From Phycisphaerales bacterium (GTDB lineage: Bacteria; Planctomycetota; Phycisphaerae; Phycisphaerales; UBA1924), in contig JAHDXL010000006.1 in the NCBI GenBank assembly GCA_023382935.1, forward strand, positions 124,001 to 188,000: a stretch of DNA of 64,000 bases, given 5' to 3'. A program made the position numbers and the translations under genes. Of this stretch, positions 43,315-50,348 are shown piece by piece; within the stretch, counting starts at the first letter, position 1, and every line of letters begins with the position of its first letter. Under the pieces are notes generated by a model, which worked only from the letters and a program-made list of their open reading frames with translations, had not been told where the DNA came from and did no database searches.

Positions 43315-43937
43315 TCATCCGTGCATGCCTTTGATCCACTCATCGAGCGTGGGAATCCAGAACTTCGTGTCGGCGTGGTGGGCTGGCTGATCGGTGAACG
43401 ACCCGCCGAGATTGCGACCGAAGGTTGACGCGTCGTACGCCCCGTTCTCGAACGCGGGCTGATCGAGGCTCCTGCCGTTGTGCAGGCAGTTGCAGTTTCG
43501 GGCGGAGTAGCGCCAGCCCATGTTGGTCGCAAGAGTCTCTGAGCCGGCAAACGCGCGGTACTGTCTTGTCGAGTAGTCGAAGATGATCCCGTCGCTGGTG
43601 AACTCGAGCGCGTTTGCGAAACCCTCGTAGTACGGCGCGTACGCGTTCACGAACTCGAGCCACTGTTCGACTGTGACCTCGGTGCGGGCCATGCGGTAGC
43701 GGTAGTTCACCTTGCCAATCAGCCAGTCTGGACTGGTGTATGGTGGATAAAGCCACGGACGCTCTTCCTGGTTCACCGGCCGATTGCCCGCGTCGCCGGC
43801 GACGACGAAGTCGTGCCCGCGGTCCGGCACCGGCCCCGCCGGCGACACCTGTGCTCCGGGTGCGAGAAGAAGCGATCCGGCGAGGACTCTCGACCAGGCA
43901 CTTGGGGGCACCATGTGGCCATCGATGAAAGCGGCAT
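43315..43937 (-). pseudogene. truncated, probably frameshifted SUMF1/formylglycine-generating-enzyme-like gene
   Basis: The central frame (stop 43315, open to 43998) has SUMF1-type segments: FVVAGDAGNRPVNQEE, VNYRYRMARTEVTVEQWLEF, ATNMGWRYSARNCNCLHNGR and FWIPTLDEWIKGMHG. It ends right there, where functional relatives run on for ~100 residues with the Cys/Ser core. A GGAGG-preceded ATG at 43937 is in a different frame, while the signal-peptide-like SRVLAGSLLLAPGAQVSPAG lies in the main frame. Both ends therefore look damaged. No intact relative nearby. Confidence 0.6.
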
Positions 43938-44171
43938 GGCACACCTCCGCGGAAAGGCGAAGTACCTCCAGTATTCCACCACACCCGCCGGCGACCAACC
44001 AGAATCGGCCGTGTCAGCCCGAGAACACCGCGCCCAGGACTCTGGCGCGGTGTGTGAGCAGCCACGCACGACGCGGAAGGGTTGGCCGCGATCCGTGAAC
44101 GGCTGCGCTCGGGTCCGGTGGTTTCATGGGATCCCGCCGCATCATGCCTCTCGGGCGGCGGCGGGGCGAAG

Positions 44172-44243
44172 CAGGGGATTAAGGACTCGAACCTTAACTA
44201 ACGGAACCAGAATCCGTCGTGCTACCAATTACACCAATCCCCC
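44172..44243 (-). tRNA. tRNA-Gln (anticodon CTG)
   Basis: On the minus strand the acceptor GGGGGAT pairs with ATCCCC(T), allowing one G-U. The D-loop has AATTGGTAGC, the anticodon stem ACGGA/TCCGT holds loop TTCTGGT (anticodon CTG, reads CAG), and the T-arm TAAGG-TTCGAGT-CCTTA is perfect. 72 bases, no encoded CCA. Confidence 0.92.
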
Positions 44244-44259
44244 TTGGGATGCGAGCGGG

Positions 44260-44287
44260 ATTGTACGCTCAGGGCAAAGGCGGGCAA
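44260..44287 (-). promoter_or_regulatory. predicted sigma70-type promoter of tRNA-Gln
   Basis: On the minus strand TTGCCC (4/6), 16 bases, TACAAT (5/6), starting ~16 bases upstream of the tRNA. Confidence 0.7.
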
Positions 44288-44352
44288 GAGGCCTTCAGAC
44301 CCCATCGCGGCACTGAGGGCTAGGGCGCGGGCGGGAGACCGGTTGGACTCGG

Positions 44353-44637
44353 TCAGTCCCCGTTCTGCCAGGAGCCATTGCCGGGCTTGGCGATGGGCTT
44401 GGCGCGTCCGAACTGTCCGCGCATCTTTGCGTAACCGGAGGCCGGGGCTTCCGGGGTGGTCGCAGCCGCGCGAGGGGCGGGAATCTCGTCCTGAGGCACG
44501 GGCGCTGGCGTGGCCGGGGCTGCGGGGGGCTCGTTGACCGGCTTGCCCAGTCGCCTTGAGCGGGCCTCGGTGATCGAACGGTCGAGTTTGCCGAGGATGG
44601 CTCGAACCTGGTTGAAGGCGTCAGGTGACTGGTTCAT
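44353..44637 (-). CDS. small hypothetical protein, Pro/Ala-rich
   Basis: 94 residues. A short amphipathic helix (AFNQVRAILGKLDRSITEAR) is followed by a disordered Pro/Ala linker and a basic C-terminus (YAKMRGQFGRAKPIAKP). ATG 44637 has a GGAGG nine bases upstream, which supports real translation. No family recognised. It lies ~65 bases upstream of the tRNA-Gln promoter on the same strand. It could be an adaptor or nucleic-acid-associated peptide, but nothing specific supports this. Confidence 0.6.
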   Translation of the reverse strand: MNQSPDAFNQVRAILGKLDRSITEARSRRLGKPVNEPPAAPATPAPVPQDEIPAPRAAATTPEAPASGYAKMRGQFGRAKPIAKPGNGSWQNGD

Positions 44638-44805
44638 GCGGGTGCCCCTCCGTGGACGCCGGATCTATCGGCCCAGACCTCGGGACACTTGGGTCCACGT
44701 CCTCCCAATGCGGACCTTGGAGGCGAAATGAACCGGTTGTATGGGTTGGCCGGGCCCTGACGGGTGGTTAGGCTCTCTGTGATTTCCATCCGCGGAAGGG
44801 ACCAC

Positions 44806-45954
44806 ATGGCCGAAGTGACGCTCAGCGACGTTTGGAAGGTTTTCCCAGGGGGCGTCGAGGCGGTGCGCGAGTTCAACCTCGACATCGCTGACGGGGAGTT
44901 CGTGGTGCTGGTCGGGCCTTCCGGGTGCGGCAAGAGCACGACGCTGCGCATGATCGCGGGACTGGAGGAGGTGTCACGCGGCATCATCCGAATCGGGGAT
45001 CGCGTGGTCAACGACGTGCACCCCAAGGACCGTGACATCGCGATGGTGTTTCAGAACTATGCGCTGTATCCCCACATGTCGGTGTACAAGAACATGGGCT
45101 TTGCGCTGCGGCTGCGCAACGTGCCCAAGGCGGAAATTGATCGGCGCGTGCGCCAGGCCGCCCGGATCTTGGGCATTGAGCACCTGCTGGAGCGCAAGCC
45201 GCGAGCCCTGTCGGGCGGACAGCGCCAGCGCGTGGCGGTGGGGCGTGCGATCGTGCGCGAGCCCAAGGCCTTTCTGTTCGACGAGCCGTTGTCCAACCTC
45301 GACGCGAAGATGCGCGTGACGACGCGCGGGGAACTCAAGGCCTTGCACCAGCGATTGCGCACGACGACGGTCTATGTCACCCACGATCAGGAAGAGGCGA
45401 TGACGCTGGGCGATCGCGTGGTGGTGATGGCCGATGCGGTGATCCAGCAGGTGGATACACCATTCGAGGTGTATCGCAACCCGGTCAATCGCTTCGTGGC
45501 CGAGTTCATCGGCACACCCCCGATGAACTTTTTCCAAGGGCGCCTGGAGAAGCAGAACGGGCACATGGTGTTCATCGAGCAGGGCGAGGGCGGGCAGAGC
45601 CTGCGGCTGTGCGCGCACCACGCCGAGTTGCTGGGAGGGCGGGCGGGGGCCGAGGTGGTGGTGGGGGTGAGGCCTCAGGCGCTGCGGGCGAGCGGACAGA
45701 TCGAGCAGGACCGGTCGGAGGGGTGCGCGCTCGAGGTGAACGTGGAAGTGGTCGAGCCTTTGGGCGATGAGATGGACGTGCGGATGTCGACCGTCGCACA
45801 CAAGGGGCTGGTGGCGCGGATTTCGGCGCTGAGCGGAGTGAAGGCCGGCGAAAAGCGCACGTTCACGGTTGATCCCCGGCGCTTGCACGTGTTCGAGCCG
45901 GGGGCTTTCGGGCTCAATCTCACGTCGGCGCGAGCGCCGGCGATGGTGGGTTGA
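44806..45954 (+). CDS. sugar ABC transporter ATP-binding protein (MalK/UgpC type)
   Basis: 382 residues. Nucleotide-binding domain: Walker [12 protein letters not shown]-loop [16 protein letters not shown], signature [15 protein letters not shown], Walker [15 protein letters not shown]-loop [15 protein letters not shown]. The C-terminal TOBE/OB domain has [20 protein letters not shown]. It energises carbohydrate or glycerol-phosphate importers. No permease or binding protein is adjacent, so it may serve several permeases elsewhere, as is known for such shared ATPases. ATG 44806 follows GGAAGGG. It leads the run up to 49877. Confidence 0.92.
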   Translation: MAEVTLSDVWKVFPGGVEAVREFNLDIADGEFVVLVGPSGCGKSTTLRMIAGLEEVSRGIIRIGDRVVNDVHPKDRDIAMVFQNYALYPHMSVYKNMGFALRLRNVPKAEIDRRVRQAARILGIEHLLERKPRALSGGQRQRVAVGRAIVREPKAFLFDEPLSNLDAKMRVTTRGELKALHQRLRTTTVYVTHDQEEAMTLGDRVVVMADAVIQQVDTPFEVYRNPVNRFVAEFIGTPPMNFFQGRLEKQNGHMVFIEQGEGGQSLRLCAHHAELLGGRAGAEVVVGVRPQALRASGQIEQDRSEGCALEVNVEVVEPLGDEMDVRMSTVAHKGLVARISALSGVKAGEKRTFTVDPRRLHVFEPGAFGLNLTSARAPAMVG

Positions 45955-45959
45955 GCACC

Positions 45960-47039
45960 ATGTGGGCGATGCTGGGCATGGCGCTGGCCTGTGCGCTGGG
46001 GGCGGTCGCGCTGGGGCAGCCACGCAGCGGCGTGGTGGCGCAACTGGACATCGAGGGCGACCTGAACGAACGCGCGATGGGTGATCGGATCGTCGCGTGG
46101 CTGGGACGGCGCGACCCGTCGCGCGAGTCGATGGCTTTGATCGTGCCAAACTGCCCACGCGCCCGGGCCGACCAGTTGGTGCGTGCCGCCGAAGCGATCG
46201 AGGCGTGCCCGATTCCGGTGGGCATTTTCGTGGATGGGGGGAGCGTGGTGGCTCCGGGGTTCCTGACCTGGATGCTGGCTGCTGACCACGCGGGAATGGG
46301 AAAAGGCGCACGCCTGGCGGGCGACGAGGGTTGGAGTCTGCCCGACCTGTGCGAGGTGGCGGAGAGCGGGTGGCGCGGGCGGTATGAGCAGATGTGCGCG
46401 CGCCTGCTGGAGCAGCGCGGGATGCCGACGATGCTTCAGGACGTGGCCGGGCGTCCACTGGGCGACTTGTACCTTGTCGGGGGAGCCGGCGATGCCCGGC
46501 TGTTGCGTGAGCGCAATGATGCAGGAGGCCGGGCGGTGTTGACCCGCTTGGATGATGCGCACTGGAGTGTCGAGTTGGATCGCGAGACGCTGATCATTTT
46601 GAAGGTCGCCGACGAGGCGGACAGCCTCGGACAGGTGTTGAGGCTCGGAGGCGTCGGCGCGTTCAAGCGTGAGCGTGAGCGGGTGACGAGCGGCCTGGCC
46701 GAGGCGCACGCGAGCGCGGGGAGACTGCGCGATGAGTTGCGTGTGAGCGTGGCGCGACTGGAGCGTGGGTTTGCGGACTTGAAGAAGGCCAAGCCGCATC
46801 AGCGGAATGAGGTGCTGGGCGCGCTGCGATCGCAACTGAACGAGGCAAAGGCGGGCTCGGCGCGCCTGGCGGAGATCCTGAGCGTGCATCCGGAGGTGTC
46901 GCGCCTGGCGCCGCCCTGGGGGGCCGCGACGGGTGCGGGGGTCGAGGAGCATCAAAGGCGCTGGGCGCGTGAGGTGGCGGAGTTGAGCAGCGAACTTGAC
47001 GAGTTGGCAGTCCAACTGGAGGCGATCGACAAGCCATGA
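45960..47039 (+). CDS. ClpP/NfeD-like (crotonase-fold) protein without catalytic Ser
   Basis: 359 residues. A signal peptide (MWAMLGMALACALGAVALGQ) is followed by a segment that follows the NfeD1b/SppA protease fold: GVVAQLDIEGDLNERAM, ESMALIVPNCPRARADQLVRA, CPIPVGIFVDGGSVVAPGFL, ADHAGMGKGARLAG. In active relatives the Ser precedes Ala-Gly in the APGFL position; here it is Val-Ala-Pro, so protease activity is doubtful. The C-terminal ~130 residues are coiled coil (~240-355). ATG 45960 is chosen over TTG 45951. Overlaps the next gene (ATGA). Confidence 0.6.
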   Translation: MWAMLGMALACALGAVALGQPRSGVVAQLDIEGDLNERAMGDRIVAWLGRRDPSRESMALIVPNCPRARADQLVRAAEAIEACPIPVGIFVDGGSVVAPGFLTWMLAADHAGMGKGARLAGDEGWSLPDLCEVAESGWRGRYEQMCARLLEQRGMPTMLQDVAGRPLGDLYLVGGAGDARLLRERNDAGGRAVLTRLDDAHWSVELDRETLIILKVADEADSLGQVLRLGGVGAFKRERERVTSGLAEAHASAGRLRDELRVSVARLERGFADLKKAKPHQRNEVLGALRSQLNEAKAGSARLAEILSVHPEVSRLAPPWGAATGAGVEEHQRRWAREVAELSSELDELAVQLEAIDKP

Positions 47040-47620
47040 GGGAACAGCAGCCCAGAAGCGGTGGAAGCATGGCCTCTCGCGTGCAGGGGGCGTCGGCGCT
47101 GGGTGATCTGACGCGACGGCGCGAGGTGTTCTGGCAGAACGTGGTGCAGGAGATACTCAGCGCGCTGTCGGTGGCGGCGGGATCGGGCGGGCGCTTGTCC
47201 GCATCGGCGCGTGGCGCGGCGACGAGTCCCGGGCCGCTCGACGAGATGTTCGACGGGCGCATGGCGGTGATCACGCGGCTTGGGCAGCGGATTCCGATTG
47301 CGGACGTGTTCCCGGTGTTTGCCTGTTCGGTGGAGGCCAATCCCGGTGATCGGGAGGTTTCGACCGACGTGCAGTGCACGGTGTTTCAGATTCACACGCC
47401 GGGGGGCGAGGTGTTCACGCTCCCGGTGCATGAGATTGTGGCGGTGCACTCGCTGAGCGAGGAACTGGTGCGGCGGATGGAAGAGGCGGCCCAGGCAAGC
47501 CACATGGACGATCCGGAGTCGCCCGAGACGATGCCGTTCGGGTTTGCGGCCTTTACGTCGCTGGTCAAGGCGGAGCGTGCGCAGCAGTCGGGCGGCAACG
47601 ACGACGAAGGCGAGGCGTGA
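47036..47620 (+). CDS. hypothetical protein
   Basis: 194 residues, not recognised. The N-terminus has a helical DLTRRREVFWQNVVQEILSA. A central beta-rich part (MAVITRLGQRIPIADVF, QCTVFQIHTPGGEVFTLPVH, EIVAVHSLSEEL) and an acidic end (DDPESPETMPF) follow. No signal peptide and no membrane segment. Translationally coupled to the ClpP/NfeD-like gene, so a shared job is likely. A 125-base gap follows before the GT2 gene. Confidence 0.6.
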   Translation: MREQQPRSGGSMASRVQGASALGDLTRRREVFWQNVVQEILSALSVAAGSGGRLSASARGAATSPGPLDEMFDGRMAVITRLGQRIPIADVFPVFACSVEANPGDREVSTDVQCTVFQIHTPGGEVFTLPVHEIVAVHSLSEELVRRMEEAAQASHMDDPESPETMPFGFAAFTSLVKAERAQQSGGNDDEGEA

Positions 47621-47745
47621 ATCGGTGGGAAGCCGGTCGGGCGAAGGGGACACCCGACCGGGGGATTGGCGCGTTGGCCGGAGGCGGGAATAGTGTGTGA
47701 GGTGGACGGGTTGGCGGTAAGGCCGACGCCCCGGGAGGAGGTTCC

Positions 47746-48504
47746 TTGCGCAGCCTGGTGGTCATACCGGTGTTCAACGAGGTTTCCACGGTGGAGCGAG
47801 TGCTCCGTCGCGTTCGGGCGTTTGCCGGCGATGTAGCGGTGATCGACGACGCATCGACGGATGGAACATCGGAGGTGCTGGCGCACCTGTCGCCCGGGCT
47901 TGGGATCCGGGTGGTGGTGCGGGAGCGGAATGCCGGGTATGGGCGGGCGATGCAGGACGCCTTTGCGCTGGGGGCGCGGGGTGGGTATGACTGGGTCATC
48001 ACGATGGACTGCGATGAGCAGCACGAACCGGACTGGATTCCGCGGTTTCTGTGCGAGGCGCGCGCCGGGCGGTTTGACGTGATCAGCGGATCGCGCTATC
48101 TGAATGTCGAGGATGCCGAGGGCAGCCCGCCGGAGGATCGACGCTCAATCAACCTGCGCATCACCACGGAGATCAACGATCGTCTGGGGCTGAGCCTGAC
48201 GGACGGGTTCTGCGGGTTCAAAGCCTACCGGGTCGCTGCGGTGCAGGGACTGGAACTGAACGAGGACGGATATGCGTTTCCGATGCAGTTCTGGGTCGAG
48301 GCGGTGGTGGCCGGGTTGCGCATCGGTGAGATTCCCGTGCGGCTGATTTACACCAGCGCGAATCGCTCGTTCGGCGGCGGGCTGGACGACCCGGAAGTGC
48401 GGTACGGGCACTACCGCCGCGTGTTGCACTGCGCCCTCAAGCGTCGGGCCGACCGATTGCCCGAGGCGGCAGTGGACGGGCTGATGTGCTCGCCCTGCTC
48501 ATAG
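47746..48504 (+). CDS. glycosyltransferase family 2 (dolichol-phosphate-mannose-synthase-like)
   Basis: 252 residues. A compact GT-A domain: LVVIPVFNEVSTVERVLRRV, VAVIDDASTDGTSEVL, RNAGYGRAMQDAF, ITMDCDEQHEPDWIP (DxD-type metal site), SGSRYLNVED, TDGFCGFKAYRVAAV and IPVRLIYTSANRSFGGG. No transmembrane tail. Start TTG 47746 has a strong GGGAGGAGG site seven bases upstream. It probably transfers a sugar to a polyprenyl phosphate or similar lipid. Overlaps the possible early start of the next gene. Confidence 0.87.
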   Translation: MRSLVVIPVFNEVSTVERVLRRVRAFAGDVAVIDDASTDGTSEVLAHLSPGLGIRVVVRERNAGYGRAMQDAFALGARGGYDWVITMDCDEQHEPDWIPRFLCEARAGRFDVISGSRYLNVEDAEGSPPEDRRSINLRITTEINDRLGLSLTDGFCGFKAYRVAAVQGLELNEDGYAFPMQFWVEAVVAGLRIGEIPVRLIYTSANRSFGGGLDDPEVRYGHYRRVLHCALKRRADRLPEAAVDGLMCSPCS

Positions 48505-48512
48505 GATGGTGC

Positions 48513-49877
48513 GTGAAGGCGCCGAGCGAGGATGGGTACCTGCTGATTGAGCCGCCGCCCGGGCGTTGGGGGGCGTTGTGGGCGCAGGGGCGCTCGGCGC
48601 CGACGTGGGTGCGTCCGGAGCGATTTCGCGAGCAGATGGGTCTGCCTGCGCGGCGGCCGCTGGTGATGTCGGGGCATCAGGCCGGTTTGTGGCACGCGGG
48701 GATCGCGGCCAAGTACTTCACCCTGCGTGCGCTGGAGGGGGTGGCGGCGACGGCGTGGCTGGTCGCGGACCTTGATGAGAACGACGTGGCGTACCTGCGT
48801 GTGCCCGTTCGCGATGCGCACGGCGCGTGGACTGGGCGGATGCTTGATCTTGCAGAAAAGGACGAGGGGCATCCGGACGCGGCCAGCGGATTTCGGCCGA
48901 CGGTGAGGGTGCGGCGCGACGTGCCGGAGGTGGCGCGCCCGGCGGCCGAGGCGATGGAGCAGGCGCGGGCGAGCGCTCGCACGCTGGCCGAGCAGGGGCA
49001 CCGGGCGGCGGAGAAGGTGCTGGAGAGCGCGGGCATCGGGCTGGTGCGGCCGGTGGTGTACGGCAGCGCGACGGCGCGGACCGATCTGTTCGGCGATCTG
49101 GTGCGGCGCATGTGTGAAGATCCAGACGGCTGTGTGCGAGCGTACAACGCGGCGGCGGCGGCGTTCCCGGATGCGGGCGTGCGCGCGCTGATGTGCCGTG
49201 CGGAGCGCGGGCGGTTTGAGTTGCCGATCTGGCGTGTGGGAATGAACCAGCCGCGCCTGCCGGTGCTCGTCGAGCGCGGGCAAACGCTGGATTGCGGCAA
49301 CCTGGCGCCGCGCGGGCTGTTGATGACGGGCATGTTGCGCCTGGCGGGCTGCGAGATGTTTATCCACGGCACGGGCGGCGGGGCGTATGACCGGGTGACG
49401 CAGCGCTGGCTGAGCGATTGGCTCGGGCCTGACGTGGTGCTGGCGCCAGTGGCGGTGGTGAGCGCGACGCGGCTGGTGGATCTGGGCGTCGAGCCTGTGG
49501 CGGAGGCAGTGGTGTCGCGTGCGGTGGCGGCCGCACATCGGGCGCGGCATGATCCGGCACTGCTGGGCGATGAAGAAGGCGGGCTGCGCAAGAGGGAACT
49601 GGTGGCGAAGATCAGGGGTCTTGCGCGTGGCTCGGCGGGGCGGGCGGCCGCGTATCGCGCGATGCACGAGTTGCTGAGGAAGAGTGTGTGCGATCACGCG
49701 GATGCTCTGGCGCGCTTGGAGGGGCAGGCTGGGCAAATGAGGAACGCGATGGCGTCGAGCGAGGCGGCGCGTGATCGAACGTGGTCTATCGCACTGCATG
49801 CGCCCACCACCCTGCGATCGCTGGGTGAGCAGGTGCGCGCGGCGCTGGCTCAGGCGGCGTCGCGGACAATGGCGTAG
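48513..49877 (+). CDS. BshC-like protein of unknown function
   Basis: 454 residues. The early motif VMSGHQAGLWHAGIAAKYFT recalls the BshC (bacillithiol synthase) nucleotide-binding start (typically TGQQxGLFTGP with Lys), and MFIHGTGGGAYDRVTQRWLS recalls its later active-site region. Identity looks low, and no other bacillithiol genes are near. Start GTG 48513 has AGGA six bases upstream and lies past the GT2 stop; an in-frame GTG at 48486 would overlap that gene. The 3' end overlaps the convergent PilZ gene by 28 bases. Confidence 0.5.
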   Translation: MKAPSEDGYLLIEPPPGRWGALWAQGRSAPTWVRPERFREQMGLPARRPLVMSGHQAGLWHAGIAAKYFTLRALEGVAATAWLVADLDENDVAYLRVPVRDAHGAWTGRMLDLAEKDEGHPDAASGFRPTVRVRRDVPEVARPAAEAMEQARASARTLAEQGHRAAEKVLESAGIGLVRPVVYGSATARTDLFGDLVRRMCEDPDGCVRAYNAAAAAFPDAGVRALMCRAERGRFELPIWRVGMNQPRLPVLVERGQTLDCGNLAPRGLLMTGMLRLAGCEMFIHGTGGGAYDRVTQRWLSDWLGPDVVLAPVAVVSATRLVDLGVEPVAEAVVSRAVAAAHRARHDPALLGDEEGGLRKRELVAKIRGLARGSAGRAAAYRAMHELLRKSVCDHADALARLEGQAGQMRNAMASSEAARDRTWSIALHAPTTLRSLGEQVRAALAQAASRTMA

Positions 49878-50233
49878 CGCACGCTGTGACAGCGGACCAA
49901 CTCGGAGATGATCTGGCGGGTGGGCGCGTCGAGGTTGATGAACTGGATGCCCAGTTCGGCGGTCATGAAACCAAGCCGCCGCCGACGAGCGATCTGGGCT
50001 GAGACGGCGGTCCTATTGCCGTAGCCGCAGAGTTGGAGTTGGACGGGCGTGCCGACATCCCAGCGTGCCAGGCCCCGGTACACGACGCGGGCGCCGGACA
50101 GGCTCAGGTCGATGACGGGCCCGAGGTTCGAGGTCAGGTCTTCGCAGTGCACTCGTGCGGCGCGCTTGCGCAGCGTGAGACCTGCCTGCGAGGGCGGATT
50201 CGCATGCGAATCGGTGAAGTCTCCCTTTGACAT
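49850..50233 (-). CDS. PilZ-domain protein, first c-di-GMP motif altered
   Basis: 127 residues. The PilZ barrel is clear: VIDLSLSGARVVYRGLARW (DxSxxG intact), GTPVQLQLCGYG and LGIQFINLDAPTRQII. The N-terminal motif is RKRAAR, which does not give an exact RxxxR, so c-di-GMP affinity is uncertain. It is convergent with, and overlaps, the BshC-like gene. No partner evident. Confidence 0.78.
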   Translation of the reverse strand: MSKGDFTDSHANPPSQAGLTLRKRAARVHCEDLTSNLGPVIDLSLSGARVVYRGLARWDVGTPVQLQLCGYGNRTAVSAQIARRRRLGFMTAELGIQFINLDAPTRQIISELVRCHSVRYAIVRDAA

Positions 50234-50291
50234 GGCGTGTGGAGAATCGGATCCGGGCGGGAAGCCGTGGAGCAGCGGACGTGTGCGTCAG

Positions 50292-50328
50292 TGGAAAAGA
50301 ACGCATGCGGGCCTTGTGACCCGCACGC
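50292..50328 (-). terminator. rho-independent terminator of the carboxypeptidase gene
   Basis: On the minus strand GCGTGCGGG, loop TCACAAGG, CCCGCATGC (9-bp stem with one G-T), then GTTCTTTTCC. It lies ~20 bases past the stop at 50349. Confidence 0.85.
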
Positions 50329-50348
50329 GCGTCGGTTATCGGAACTTT

